Source of the DNA: SVTX01 sp045658225
GTDB lineage: Bacteria; Bacillota; Clostridia; Oscillospirales; CAG-272
Reading direction: 5' to 3'
Assembly: GCA_045658225.1 (NCBI GenBank)
Contig: JAZOUO010000009.1
Span: 1-64,000, forward strand
DNA length: 64,000 nt
Shown here: in pieces, positions 1 to 8,167 of the stretch
Position numbering within the stretch: the first letter of the stretch is position 1
Layout: each line of letters begins with the position of its first letter
The notes under the pieces: generated by a model
Database searches by the model: none
Told to the model about the DNA's origin: nothing
What the model saw: only the letters and a program-made list of their open reading frames with translations
Position numbers and translations under genes: made by a program

Positions 1-128
1 TCGTACATCTGAATTCTTTCTCTTGTACCCTCAACGATCTTGTTGTGTACACGTACTGTGTCACCAATGTTAAACTGGGGTACTTCCTCTTTGAGCTGCT
101 CGTTTGTAAAAGCCTTAATAAGATCCAT
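1..128 (-). CDS. rplS: 50S ribosomal protein L19, 5' end only (partial)
   Basis: Only the first 42 residues lie in the window; the gene runs off the left edge. The reading frame starts MDLIKAFTNEQL and continues with DTVRVHNKIVEGTRERIQ, the signature N-terminal block of bacterial L19, which sits at the interface of the 30S and 50S subunits. The start ATG (126-128) follows an AGGAGG ribosome site at a normal distance. A consensus housekeeping promoter lies about 85 bases upstream, so the gene has its own promoter. In most Firmicutes rplS directly follows trmD; here trmD and rimM are about 60 kb away on the same strand. Identification is secure; the C-terminal two thirds cannot be seen. Confidence 0.95.
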   Translation of the reverse strand, partial: MDLIKAFTNEQLKEEVPQFNIGDTVRVHNKIVEGTRERIQMY

Positions 129-210
129 AAAGCCCTCCTTAATATTACGGATGTTCATGCGAGCATTGCAGCGGACCACCCTATTTTCTGTGTTTTTCAC
201 ACACCCGATT

Positions 211-239
211 ATTATATCATAAGCGTGATTTTTTGTCAA
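211..239 (-). promoter_or_regulatory. Consensus sigma-A promoter of rplS
   Basis: On the minus strand TTGACA (234-239) is followed after exactly 17 nt by TATAAT (211-216), a perfect housekeeping promoter. The start point would be near 204, leaving a leader of about 75 nt before the L19 start. The leader has a small TGTGT/ACACA hairpin and could hold an L19 autoregulatory structure, but I cannot match it to a known leader. Confidence 0.9.
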
Positions 240-277
240 TATTTATCTTCAAAAAAGTGTGAATAAATTGTAAATAT

Positions 278-1711
278 TTATGCTTTTCTCTTTCTTATCG
301 AATTTAATACGTCACGGCAAGCAAGAACTATATCTCTTCCGTTATAAACAAGGCATACAAGGAGTATGGCTATGGATATAAGCAAGCCCAATAAGCCGTC
401 TCCCCACAAGGTCATTATCACAGTAATCGCCAAAAGCATTATGGTATTGATAATAAGCTTTGCAGGATAGAGCTTAAACGGAATGAACTGCTTCATAGTG
501 AGTGCGCGTATCACGAATACCACGAAATAGCTTATGAGAGTTGCTATTGACGCACCCATAGCTCCCCATCCAAGGCCCCAATTTGGTATCATAAGAAGGT
601 TGAGTCCAAGATTCAGCACCGCACCGATAAGCGATGTCCAAAAGGACATTCCCGTTTTCTTGACTGTAAAATACGCGCTTCCCATAAAGGTATTGAGCGC
701 AGTAAATACAGTCGCCGCCGAAAGTGCGGGAATGAATATCCACGCCGACTCGTACGAGGAAGCAAAGAGTATTCCTGACGACAGTCTCGCAGTCACTGCA
801 AGCCCTGCTCCGCCCATAAACATTGTAGCAATATAGTACTTAAACGCTTTGGAATAGAAATTAGTCTTTTCCGTGAGGTCTTCACCCTCGGAAACTGCCG
901 AAAGCTTCCACGCATCGTTGAATATCGTCACAACATAAGTCAAAAGCGTAGGTATCTTATATGCGGCAGTGTACAGACCGTTTTCCGCATCCGAGCGCAT
1001 AGCCGCAACCATATATCTGTCGGACACGCTGGTTATCCACCAGAATATCGTGGACGGCACGAGGGGCAGACAGAATTTGAGCATATCCTTCATAAGCGAA
1101 CCGCTTATTTTTTTAGGGTGGAATGCTTTGTAAAGCCTTGCAAAAAAGAACAAAAACACAGTCGTCAAAGTGTCTGCGAGCACTATGGAAAGCACGTAGC
1201 CCGTAATACCCATATCAAAGCCCGCAAGAAACAGAATGTTAAGTCCCACGGTCAGTGCGGTGTTAAGTATTCCCTGTCCTGCAAAAAGCTTTGTTCTGCC
1301 TATGGCGCAAACATACTGAGAGCATACCGAATGTATATTTGACGCAAAAACGTACGCAATTATAAGAATAACGTATGCCGAAAAGTACTTAATCGTCAAG
1401 AGTAGCGGTGATAGGGCAAGAAATCCTGCGCTTCCTATAAGCATCAGTATTATTCCGTTTGTAAAAAAGCTTTCTTTGTCCTGATTTTTCTCTGCCGCGC
1501 CCCTGAATATGCCCTCGCTCACTCCAAGTCCCGCTATGGGAATTATGAGGTTGCAAAGATTGGTTATAAGGTCGGCAGTGCTATACTCCGCACTTGAAAG
1601 ACACGCAGTGTAAAACGGAAGCATAAAAATGACTATCAGCTTTGATACGAATTTACCAACGGTAAATATCGCGGTGTTTTCAAATAGCCGCGTGTATTTG
1701 TTTTTGACCAT
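278..1711 (-). CDS. Lipid-linked polysaccharide flippase (Wzx/MATE-like, COG2244)
   Basis: A 477-residue integral membrane protein of the multidrug/oligosaccharidyl-lipid/polysaccharide flippase superfamily. The N-terminus (NTAIFTVGKFVSKLIVIFMLPFYT) fits the first helix of Wzx-type proteins, and about 12-14 hydrophobic segments follow over the whole length, ending in a short basic tail (SIRKRKA). Such proteins move undecaprenyl-linked glycans across the cytoplasmic membrane. A strong AAAGGAGG site precedes the start. No glycosyltransferases flank it, so the substrate is unknown. It is separated from the upstream yebC by a perfect hairpin. Family certain, substrate unknown. Confidence 0.85.
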   Translation of the reverse strand: MVKNKYTRLFENTAIFTVGKFVSKLIVIFMLPFYTACLSSAEYSTADLITNLCNLIIPIAGLGVSEGIFRGAAEKNQDKESFFTNGIILMLIGSAGFLALSPLLLTIKYFSAYVILIIAYVFASNIHSVCSQYVCAIGRTKLFAGQGILNTALTVGLNILFLAGFDMGITGYVLSIVLADTLTTVFLFFFARLYKAFHPKKISGSLMKDMLKFCLPLVPSTIFWWITSVSDRYMVAAMRSDAENGLYTAAYKIPTLLTYVVTIFNDAWKLSAVSEGEDLTEKTNFYSKAFKYYIATMFMGGAGLAVTARLSSGILFASSYESAWIFIPALSAATVFTALNTFMGSAYFTVKKTGMSFWTSLIGAVLNLGLNLLMIPNWGLGWGAMGASIATLISYFVVFVIRALTMKQFIPFKLYPAKLIINTIMLLAITVIMTLWGDGLLGLLISIAILLVCLVYNGRDIVLACRDVLNSIRKRKA

Positions 1712-1737
1712 TTTATGCCTCCTTTAAGTGTTATTTT

Positions 1738-1762
1738 ACGGGTCGTCATATTGACGACCCGT
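1738..1762 (-). terminator. Perfect 11-bp hairpin between yebC and the flippase gene
   Basis: An 11-bp perfect inverted repeat, ACGGGTCGTCA / TGACGACCCGT, with a 3-nt loop, lies in the 61-bp gap after yebC. On the minus strand it is followed by AAAATAAC rather than a U-run, so it is a poor intrinsic terminator in the direction of the genes; the T-rich side faces the plus strand. It may act as an mRNA stabiliser or attenuator. Confidence 0.45.
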
Positions 1763-1772
1763 TTATTGTATT

Positions 1773-2504
1773 TTAATCACAATTCTCCCAGTTATGATAT
1801 ACTTCCATAACATCGTCGTCCTCTTCGAGCTTTTCGATAAGAAGATTCATAAACTTAATGTCATCATCGTTATCAAGAGTGACGCTTGTTGTGGGAACCT
1901 TGGTCTTTTCAGCAGATTCAAAGGTATATCCCGCATCCTTGAGAGACTCTGCAACGGCGTAAACGTCGTCAGGCTCGGTGTATATCTCATAAATTCCGTC
2001 CTCGCCCGAGAAATCAGCCGCACCCGACTCAAGAGCAGTTTCCATAAGCTTGTCCTCGTCTATCTCGCCGTCCTCGTCTGCAATAACGATCACGCCCTTT
2101 TCCTCAAACATAAAGCTTACGCAACCCGACTGTCCCATATTTCCGTGGTACTTGGAAAAATAAGAACGTACGTTGCCTGCCGTTCTGTTTCTGTTATCCG
2201 TTGTAGCCTCAACTATAACGGCAACTCCCGCAGGACCATAGCCCTCGTAAACTACCTCCTCGTAGTTTTCGCCCGTACCGCCGAGCGCCTTTTTGATTGT
2301 TCTTTCAATATTATCGTTAGGTACGTTGTTTGACTTTGCCTTCTGGATAAGGTCACGGAGCTTTGCGTTGGAGTTGGGGTCTCCACCGCCCTCTTTTACG
2401 GCAATAGTAATTTCCTTACCTATCTTTGTAAACACCTTCGCTCTCTGCGCGTCGGTTTTTTCCTTCTTGTGCTTAATGTTGGCCCATTTGCTATGTCCTG
2501 ACAT
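1773..2504 (-). CDS. yebC: YebC/PmpR family (TACO1) translation or transcription factor
   Basis: The protein is 243 residues, the usual family length, and begins with the diagnostic MSGHSKWANIKHKK motif. The three-domain YebC fold is recognisable: helical N-terminus, then the acidic middle domain (EEKGVIVIADEDGEIDEDKL) and the C-terminal domain ending MEVYHNWENCD. Family members have been described both as DNA-binding regulators (PmpR) and as ribosome-associated factors that help translation of difficult motifs, like mitochondrial TACO1; the sequence does not decide between them. An AGAGAGGA ribosome site precedes the ATG. It lies 24 bp downstream of argS and is probably co-transcribed with it. 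Confidence 0.95.
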   Translation of the reverse strand: MSGHSKWANIKHKKEKTDAQRAKVFTKIGKEITIAVKEGGGDPNSNAKLRDLIQKAKSNNVPNDNIERTIKKALGGTGENYEEVVYEGYGPAGVAVIVEATTDNRNRTAGNVRSYFSKYHGNMGQSGCVSFMFEEKGVIVIADEDGEIDEDKLMETALESGAADFSGEDGIYEIYTEPDDVYAVAESLKDAGYTFESAEKTKVPTTSVTLDNDDDIKFMNLLIEKLEEDDDVMEVYHNWENCD

Positions 2505-2528
2505 ATCTAAAATCCTCTCTGTTTAATC

Positions 2529-4259
2529 TTATATTCTTTCTGTTTTCTTCATACACACAAGCGAGAACGCACTTCCAAGGACGATTTCGGTGGCATGTGT
2601 GAGAAGTATTCTCGTGTTTCTTACGTCTTTATCCTCTGCTCCGAGTATTTTACACTCGTGATAGAACTTATTGAACGCAACTGCAACGTCAAGTATAAAT
2701 CTCGTGATAACGGAAGGCTCATAATCTCTTATCGCGATATTGACCTTTTCCTCAAACTGACAAAGCGTTTTAAGCAACGCAGATTCTTCCTTACAGCTTA
2801 TAACTATTTTTCCGCCGCCGCCAGGTACCTTCTCAATTATTGAGCAAGCACGTGCGTAGGTGTACTGAACGTACGGACCCGTGTTGCCGTCAAAGCTCAA
2901 GGCTTCCTCAAGGTTGAAGTTTATATCCTTTATTCTGTTGTTGTAGAGGTAGTAGAATACTATCGCGCCAACACCAACTGCCTCGGCTATATCCTCTCTG
3001 CCCTTGAGGTCGGGGTTTTTTTCTTCCATAATGGCAGTCACCTTTTCAATTGCAAGTCCGAAAAGGTCGCGAAGCAGAACGACGTTTCCTGTACGTGTGG
3101 CAAGCTTTTCGCCGTTGAGCGAGACTGTGCCGTAGGGTACGTGTACAAGCTGGTCATACCAGTCGTAGCCCATAAGCTCAACTACCTTAAACCACTGCTT
3201 GAAATGCAGATTTTGCTGATTGCTTGTGACGTATATGCACTTGTCAAAGTCATAGGTCTGCTTTCTGTAATACGCCGCCGCGATATCACGAGTGGGATAG
3301 AGTGTCGAGCCGTCTCTCTTAAGTATAAGGCAAGGGGGCATTCCATGCTCCTCGAGGTCAACTATGGACGCGCCGTCGTCAAGCTTGAGAAGTCCCATAT
3401 CGCGAAGCTTCTGCACCTGCGCGGGCATTTTATCCGTATAGAAGCTCTCGCCCTTGTAGCTGTCAAACTCTATGTTGAGCTGCTTGTATGTCTTGCTATA
3501 CTCCTCAAGGCTTATCTGCACAAACCATTTCCAAAGAGCGATATTTTCGGGGTCGCCCTCCTCCATCTTGCGAAATTCGTCTCTTGCCTGCTGAGCAAGG
3601 TCATCACGCGCAGGGATACCGTTTTCCTCGTCTCCCTTGATGGTGTTGTTGATGCGGACGTAAAGCTCAACGAGCTTATCAATTCCGCCCTCCTCTATCT
3701 GCTGCTTGTCTCCCCAGAGTCTGTAAGCAACGATGAGCTTACCGAACTGAGTTCCCCAGTCGCCGAGGTAGTTTATACCGATACAGTTATATCCCGCAAA
3801 TTCGTGAAGCTTTTTGAGGGAGTGACCTATAACCGTCGTTCCAAGGTGTCCTATATGGAAGGGCTTTGCTACGTTTGGCGAGGAGTAGTCAAGAACTACT
3901 GTCTTGCCGCAACCAAATGTAGGTCTGCCGTAATTTTTTTGCTCTGTAAGTATTTCTGTGAGAACCTTCTCTCCAAGATACTCGTCTGAAATCTTTATAT
4001 TGAGGTATCCGTTTACCGCCTCTGCACTCTTGATACAGTCAAGAGTCAAGGACTCGGAAAGCTGCGCCGCAATCTGCACGGGCGCACGGCGGAGAGTCTT
4101 TGAAAGCTTGAAGCACGGGAACGCAAGGTCGCCCATACTTGAGTCGGGGGGATATTCAAGCATACCTATAATATCCGCCGCGCTTATCTCTGCCGCGGGA
4201 TTTATCTGCAATACGCTTTCGTATATTTTCTCCGCTATTGCGGATTTGATTTTAAGCAT
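2529..4259 (-). CDS. argS: Arginyl-tRNA synthetase
   Basis: A class I aminoacyl-tRNA synthetase of 576 residues charging tRNA-Arg. It shows the N-terminal Arg additional domain (about 1-110), the class signature SSPNVAKPFHIGHLG around residues 129-143 with its HIGH-type motif, a Rossmann core, and the C-terminal DALR anticodon-binding domain (YARACSIIEK onward). The end LGSAFSLVCMKKTERI is shorter than the usual DALR-LGL-PERM ending but still in the family range. It has its own promoter (4299-4327). The arginine repressor gene lies immediately upstream on the same strand, although argS is not normally an ArgR target. Confidence 0.97.
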   Translation of the reverse strand: MLKIKSAIAEKIYESVLQINPAAEISAADIIGMLEYPPDSSMGDLAFPCFKLSKTLRRAPVQIAAQLSESLTLDCIKSAEAVNGYLNIKISDEYLGEKVLTEILTEQKNYGRPTFGCGKTVVLDYSSPNVAKPFHIGHLGTTVIGHSLKKLHEFAGYNCIGINYLGDWGTQFGKLIVAYRLWGDKQQIEEGGIDKLVELYVRINNTIKGDEENGIPARDDLAQQARDEFRKMEEGDPENIALWKWFVQISLEEYSKTYKQLNIEFDSYKGESFYTDKMPAQVQKLRDMGLLKLDDGASIVDLEEHGMPPCLILKRDGSTLYPTRDIAAAYYRKQTYDFDKCIYVTSNQQNLHFKQWFKVVELMGYDWYDQLVHVPYGTVSLNGEKLATRTGNVVLLRDLFGLAIEKVTAIMEEKNPDLKGREDIAEAVGVGAIVFYYLYNNRIKDINFNLEEALSFDGNTGPYVQYTYARACSIIEKVPGGGGKIVISCKEESALLKTLCQFEEKVNIAIRDYEPSVITRFILDVAVAFNKFYHECKILGAEDKDVRNTRILLTHATEIVLGSAFSLVCMKKTERI

Positions 4260-4298
4260 TTTTTCTTCTGCCTTTCTGTAAAATTACACAACTTTATG

Positions 4299-4327
4299 AT
4301 TATATCACATCTGATTTTAGAATTCAA
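4299..4327 (-). promoter_or_regulatory. Sigma-A promoter of argS with a dyad over its -35 box
   Basis: Minus-strand TTGAAT (4322-4327), 17-nt spacer, TATAAT (4299-4304). The -35 hexamer is one half of a perfect dyad ATTCAA-TATACT-TTGAAT (4322-4339), which could be a repressor site. It does not have the orientation of a standard ArgR box (TGAAT...ATTCA). Confidence 0.8.
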
Positions 4328-4378
4328 TATACTTTGAATATTTTTTAAAAAATTTAGTCCAATATATGTAATTCTCTA

Positions 4379-4834
4379 TCACGCGCGGGAAAGCAGATCC
4401 TTCATTCTGCTTCCAATATCGTACGCCGCTTCGCTATCGGTAGCAACTACGATTATAGTATCGTCTCCTGACACGCAACCAAGCAAGCGGGGCTCGGCAA
4501 GACCGTCTATCGCAACCGCAATAGCGCTGGACATTCCGGGTATTGTCTTTATAACGATTATGTTCTGAGCAAAGTTGACCGACTGAACTGAGTCCACGAG
4601 CGCATTTGCAAAGGGTGTTGTGCTGGGCTTTTGCTGTGCGTGGGATGCCGTGTATTTATACGTTCCTCTTTTGGTAGTCACCTTTACTATATTGAGCTCT
4701 CTTATGTCTCTGGACACAGTTGCCTGAGTCACGTCATAGCCCTCTGCTCTGAGATAGTCGATAAGCTCGTCCTGTGTTTCTATATCATGCTTTGAAATAA
4801 GCTCGTAAATTTTTATATGTCTATTCTTTTTCAC
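4379..4834 (-). CDS. argR: Arginine repressor ArgR/AhrC
   Basis: At 151 residues this is a full-length arginine-responsive repressor. The N-terminal winged helix-turn-helix (about 1-70) contains TQATVSRDIRELNIVKV, the family's DNA-recognition helix. The C-terminal oligomerisation and arginine-binding domain contains CVSGDDTIIVVATD, where the adjacent Asp pair contacts arginine in hexameric ArgR. The start ATG lies 11 bp after the end of nadK, matching the conserved Clostridia order tlyA-nadK-argR-recN. No recN follows here: after argR comes the argS promoter. It probably represses arginine synthesis genes elsewhere. Confidence 0.96.
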   Translation of the reverse strand: MKKNRHIKIYELISKHDIETQDELIDYLRAEGYDVTQATVSRDIRELNIVKVTTKRGTYKYTASHAQQKPSTTPFANALVDSVQSVNFAQNIIVIKTIPGMSSAIAVAIDGLAEPRLLGCVSGDDTIIVVATDSEAAYDIGSRMKDLLSRA

Positions 4835-4845
4835 GGTAAAACCTC

Positions 4846-5727
4846 TTATTTTTCATTCATTTTTTGACGGAGCTTCATATAAAATCCGCTTTTGTTAAGC
4901 CTAATAAAACGAGTTGTCAGGGGGGAGCGAGTTATTCTTACATACTCTCCTCTGAAAAGCTCAAAGTTTGCCCGTCCGTCGACCGTAAGATAGAGCATCT
5001 TTTCTCTCTGGCAGACGTTCTTTATGGATATTACAGCGCTATCAGGGAAAATTATAGGGCGCGCCGAGAGTGAGTGGGGGCATATAGGTGTCACACACAG
5101 ACAGAAGAGTCTGGGGTCTACCACCGCACCGCCCGCCGACATAGAATAAGCCGTCGAGCCCGTGGGGGTCGCAACTATCATACCGTCGGAACGGTAAGAG
5201 GAAATAAGTACCCCTCCCTCATAAAGCTCAAGGTCAACCACTCTTGATATAGAGCCGTTTGACAAGACGGCATCATTGAGCGCATAATTACTTGAACGAA
5301 CATGTCCGTCACCCGCAACTATATCCACCGAGATCATAGATCTTTCCTCTATCTCGTAATCACCGTTGACAACACGCTCAAGCTTATCTATTTCAGATGT
5401 TTCAAGCTCTGCCATATATCCAAGCCGTCCAAGATTGATGCCTATTACGGGTATCTCAAGCTGAGCTACGCGGCGCGCGGACTCAAGCAGAGTGCCGTCA
5501 CCTCCAAGCACTATGACAACCTCGCACGAGCGATATACCTTGTCATTAGATATGTAGGTTATCTTGACCTCTGCGTCTATCTTTTCTATTTTGTCCTTAT
5601 TATAATAGGACGTTATAACCTCACAGCCAATACTTGTAAGCTTTCTCGCCACCTCAATAGCCTTTTCTGCTTTCTCATATATGTTGAAATTGGTTATCAA
5701 CGCCGCTTTTTGAATTTTCTTAGGCAT
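4846..5727 (-). CDS. nadK: NAD kinase
   Basis: This 293-residue protein phosphorylates NAD to NADP and is the only route to NADP in most bacteria. The catalytic GGDGT motif is present (VIVLGGDGTLLESAR, near residues 72-86), as are the NLGRLGYMAE block and the glycine-rich TPTGSTAYSMSAGG element that binds NAD and ATP. It starts 7 bp after the end of tlyA and is clearly in the same operon. The sequence reads intact from the N-terminus (MPKKIQKAALITNF) to a charged C-terminus. Confidence 0.97.
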   Translation of the reverse strand: MPKKIQKAALITNFNIYEKAEKAIEVARKLTSIGCEVITSYYNKDKIEKIDAEVKITYISNDKVYRSCEVVIVLGGDGTLLESARRVAQLEIPVIGINLGRLGYMAELETSEIDKLERVVNGDYEIEERSMISVDIVAGDGHVRSSNYALNDAVLSNGSISRVVDLELYEGGVLISSYRSDGMIVATPTGSTAYSMSAGGAVVDPRLFCLCVTPICPHSLSARPIIFPDSAVISIKNVCQREKMLYLTVDGRANFELFRGEYVRITRSPLTTRFIRLNKSGFYMKLRQKMNEK

Positions 5728-5734
5728 AATATCC

Positions 5735-6520
5735 TCATTCCCGGCAAAGCCGATTTATTCTTATTATGTTTTTTTCAGATACCCCGCAGACTCTGTTTGT
5801 CTTTACAAAGCACGCAAGATATTCAATATTTCCGTCACCACCCGTAATGGGGGATCTCATCACATCCACAAGCTCAAGTCCAAGCTGACTTGCGCATTCG
5901 GCAACTCGAATCAAGGAGTATTCCCTATCAGATGCTTTTTTTACTATTCCGTTTTTGCCTATCGCCTGTCTTCCCGCCTCAAACTGTGGCTTGACAAGAC
6001 TTATAAGCACTCCCCCATCACATATAAGCTGTGAGAGGGCGGGAATTATGAGCGTCTGTGATATAAAGGACACGTCCATCACCGCACAGTCGAATATTCC
6101 AAACTCAGCAATATTCAGGTTTCTCGCGTTATATCCCTCAACTGATCTCACACGTGGGTCATCAAGAAGGCTTTTGTGAAGCTGACCTTTTCCCGAGTCC
6201 ACAGCGACAACCATCTGAGCGCCGCACATAAGAAGACATTGAGTAAAACCGCCCGTGGATGCACCAACGTCAATACATCTTTTGCCTGACACGTCAATAG
6301 AAAACTGACTGAGTGCCGCCTCAAGCTTAAGTCCACCTCTGCCGACAAAATCATTGTCTTTTTTTATTTCAACGCTGTGCTCCGAGCACTCATCAATCTC
6401 TTCCGAGGGCTTTTGCACAGTCTTGCCGTCAATCATCACAAGCCCTGCATCAATAAGTCTTGACGCCTTGTTTCTGCTCTCGCAAAATCCCTTTTGCGAC
6501 AGATATAAATCTATTCTCAT
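5735..6520 (-). CDS. tlyA: TlyA family rRNA 2'-O-methyltransferase / hemolysin-like protein
   Basis: A 261-residue protein with an N-terminal S4 RNA-binding domain (MRIDLYLSQKGFCESRNKAS, residues 1-20, to about 65) and an FtsJ-type methyltransferase domain with the SAM loop DVGASTGGFTQCLL. TlyA proteins methylate ribose positions of 16S and 23S rRNA in some bacteria. The ATG at 6518-6520 is chosen because S4 homology begins there; an in-frame TTG nine codons upstream lies inside the preceding gene. The ribosome site is weak, so translation may be coupled to the upstream gene, which ends 8 nt before. It is followed closely by nadK. Confidence 0.93.
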   Translation of the reverse strand: MRIDLYLSQKGFCESRNKASRLIDAGLVMIDGKTVQKPSEEIDECSEHSVEIKKDNDFVGRGGLKLEAALSQFSIDVSGKRCIDVGASTGGFTQCLLMCGAQMVVAVDSGKGQLHKSLLDDPRVRSVEGYNARNLNIAEFGIFDCAVMDVSFISQTLIIPALSQLICDGGVLISLVKPQFEAGRQAIGKNGIVKKASDREYSLIRVAECASQLGLELVDVMRSPITGGDGNIEYLACFVKTNRVCGVSEKNIIRINRLCRE

Positions 6521-6528
6521 TATAAAAT

Positions 6529-6996
6529 TTATACTATCGTGAACCAACCGGTAAAGTAAAGTCCTATCGGTATTATAAGTCCCAAAATCGCACCCATAAG
6601 CACCTGGAAGGGGGTGTGTCCAACAAACTCCATAAATGCCTCCTCAGGCTTGTCGCTCTCAAGGTCCTTAAGTATTTTGTTAAGAATCTGTGCGTGCTTG
6701 CCCACCTCTTGTCTTACTCCCAACGCGTCACGAATGACGATCATTGCCAAAAGCCCCGCCAAAGCAAACTGGAAGGAGTTAAAGCCGTAGTATATTGCCG
6801 TACCGCTTACCATTGAGCAAACAGCCGCCGAGTGAGACGAGGGCATGCCTCCAGTTCCAAACAAAAATTCCGTGACAGTGAATTTCTTTTTCTTGAAAAT
6901 TCCCGTACATCCCTTAAGTATTTGAGCCACTATCCAGCTAACCGCAGCAGATATTACGAGATAATTTGTAAAAAGATCTTTTATTGCGTCTAACAT
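6529..6996 (-). CDS. Divergent PAP2 family protein (DUF212, YuiD-like)
   Basis: This 155-residue membrane protein has the family hallmark FGTGGMPSSHSAAVCS, in which the MPSSHSA block resembles the active-site motif of type 2 phosphatidic acid phosphatases, plus RDALGVRQEVGKHAQ and FVGHTPFQVLMGAILG further on. Four to five hydrophobic segments are visible. ATG at 6994-6996 is preferred: AGAGGAAG lies seven bases upstream, and the longer frame would start inside ispA. The biochemical role is unproven; its place between ispA and tlyA, where many Clostridia carry dxs, suggests a link to isoprenoid diphosphate metabolism (inference). Confidence 0.88.
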   Translation of the reverse strand: MLDAIKDLFTNYLVISAAVSWIVAQILKGCTGIFKKKKFTVTEFLFGTGGMPSSHSAAVCSMVSGTAIYYGFNSFQFALAGLLAMIVIRDALGVRQEVGKHAQILNKILKDLESDKPEEAFMEFVGHTPFQVLMGAILGLIIPIGLYFTGWFTIV

Positions 6997-7018
6997 TTTA
7001 TCTTCCTCTGATGTTATT

Positions 7019-7912
7019 TTATTTGTCCCTTGCACACAAGTATTTTGCAATTTCAATGAGACCTGTGCTATTTTCATATTTTTCAAGCAGTTCTATCGCA
7101 GATAAGGTACATTGCTCGGCATATGCTAGAGCTTCCTCCACTGTGAAAAAGCTCATAAAAGTTGTCTTATTCTGCTGTGCGTCCGAGCCTATAGGCTTTC
7201 CAAGTGTCTCGGCACTTGAGGTCACATCAAGCACGTCATCAACTATCTGGAATGCCAAACCTATCTGTGCGGCAAATTCCGTCATATCACTCATTCTCGG
7301 ATCGTCAGGTATAATTCCCGCCGCAAGACATCCAAGCTGAGCAGACGCACAAATAAGTGCGCCAGTCTTGCCAAGATGAAGCTCTGTAAGCTGCTCTATC
7401 GTGAGTTGATTTTGCTCTCCGTACATATCTATCGCCTGACCGCGTACCATACCGCGACTTCCCGCCGCCGCCGACAATACGGATACTGCCGCCGCCGCAC
7501 AATCCCCCGAAACGTGGGGGTTCATCGCACATTCAAGAAAGGCATCAGTCAAAAGTCCGTCGCCTGCAAGAATCGCCATAGCCTCGCCATACACCTTGTG
7601 CGTGGTGGGCTTTCCTCGGCGAAAATCGTCGTTGTCCATACAAGGAAGATCGTCGTGTATCAGCGAGTAGTTATGTACCATTTCCACCGCCGCCGCAAAC
7701 GGCAATGCCGCCTCCACATTTCCGCCGAACATTTTGCAGGTTTCGATACATATACATGGGCGGATACGCTTCCCGCCGCGAAGAAGGCTGTATCTCTGCG
7801 CCAGCTCAAGTCCTCCGAGAATTTCGTTCTCATCGGAATATTTTAAGTCAAGCACAGACTCAATAAGAGCCGCATTCTCCTCAATTATATTTTTTGCATA
7901 AGTGTAATCCAT
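7019..7912 (-). CDS. ispA: Farnesyl/geranyl diphosphate synthase (short-chain polyprenyl synthetase)
   Basis: The 297-residue enzyme carries both aspartate-rich motifs of trans-prenyltransferases: DDLPCMDNDD (first, binds Mg-allylic diphosphate) and DDVLD (second), together with GGKRIRP near residue 48 and HKVYGEAMAILAGDGLL. It condenses isopentenyl diphosphate with allylic diphosphates to supply undecaprenyl phosphate and quinone synthesis. The ATG at 7910-7912 has GGAGAA five bases upstream; a TTG five codons earlier is possible but overlaps the xseB stop. The product chain length cannot be fixed from sequence, but bulky residues just before the first motif and the gene context favour C15. 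Confidence 0.93.
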   Translation of the reverse strand: MDYTYAKNIIEENAALIESVLDLKYSDENEILGGLELAQRYSLLRGGKRIRPCICIETCKMFGGNVEAALPFAAAVEMVHNYSLIHDDLPCMDNDDFRRGKPTTHKVYGEAMAILAGDGLLTDAFLECAMNPHVSGDCAAAAVSVLSAAAGSRGMVRGQAIDMYGEQNQLTIEQLTELHLGKTGALICASAQLGCLAAGIIPDDPRMSDMTEFAAQIGLAFQIVDDVLDVTSSAETLGKPIGSDAQQNKTTFMSFFTVEEALAYAEQCTLSAIELLEKYENSTGLIEIAKYLCARDK

Positions 7913-7923
7913 AAATTCTCCAA

Positions 7924-8163
7924 TCAAGAGAGATCTTTCTCGGATATGGGTGTTTCAACTATCTCTCCGTCAGCATTTCTCTGAAGTATTTTTATTTTGC
8001 GCTCTGCCGCCTCAAGCTCAAGCGTGCATTTACCCGCAAGCTTGACACCCTCCTCGTAAAGCTTTATAGATTTTTCAAGAGTAAGATTTTCGTCCTCAAA
8101 CTCCTCTACTATCTCCTCAAGGCGGGAAAGATTTTCTTCAAAGGTCTTCTTCTTTTCTGCCAT
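7924..8163 (-). CDS. xseB: Exodeoxyribonuclease VII small subunit
   Basis: This 79-residue helical protein matches XseB throughout: FEENLSRLEEIVEEFEDENLTLEKSIKLYEEGVKL is the family core, with two antiparallel helices. Several copies decorate the XseA large subunit and control its nuclease activity on single-stranded DNA. The start at 8161-8163 follows AAGGAGAA and fits the family length; longer in-frame starts fall inside xseA. It lies 4 bp after xseA and the ispA start follows its stop directly, the conserved Firmicutes order xseA-xseB-ispA. Confidence 0.95.
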   Translation of the reverse strand: MAEKKKTFEENLSRLEEIVEEFEDENLTLEKSIKLYEEGVKLAGKCTLELEAAERKIKILQRNADGEIVETPISEKDLS

Positions 8164-8167
8164 TGTA

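Noticed and set aside
1738..1762. A strong terminator for yebC
   Set aside because: The stem is perfect but there is no U-run in the direction of transcription; kept only as a hairpin with low confidence.
4260..4330. A T-box leader for argS
   Set aside because: The leader is only about 35 nt and lacks the specifier loop, T-box sequence and terminator.
6521..6547. Upstream TTG start for tlyA
   Set aside because: It would add nine residues outside the S4 domain and lie within the preceding gene; the internal ATG matches family starts.
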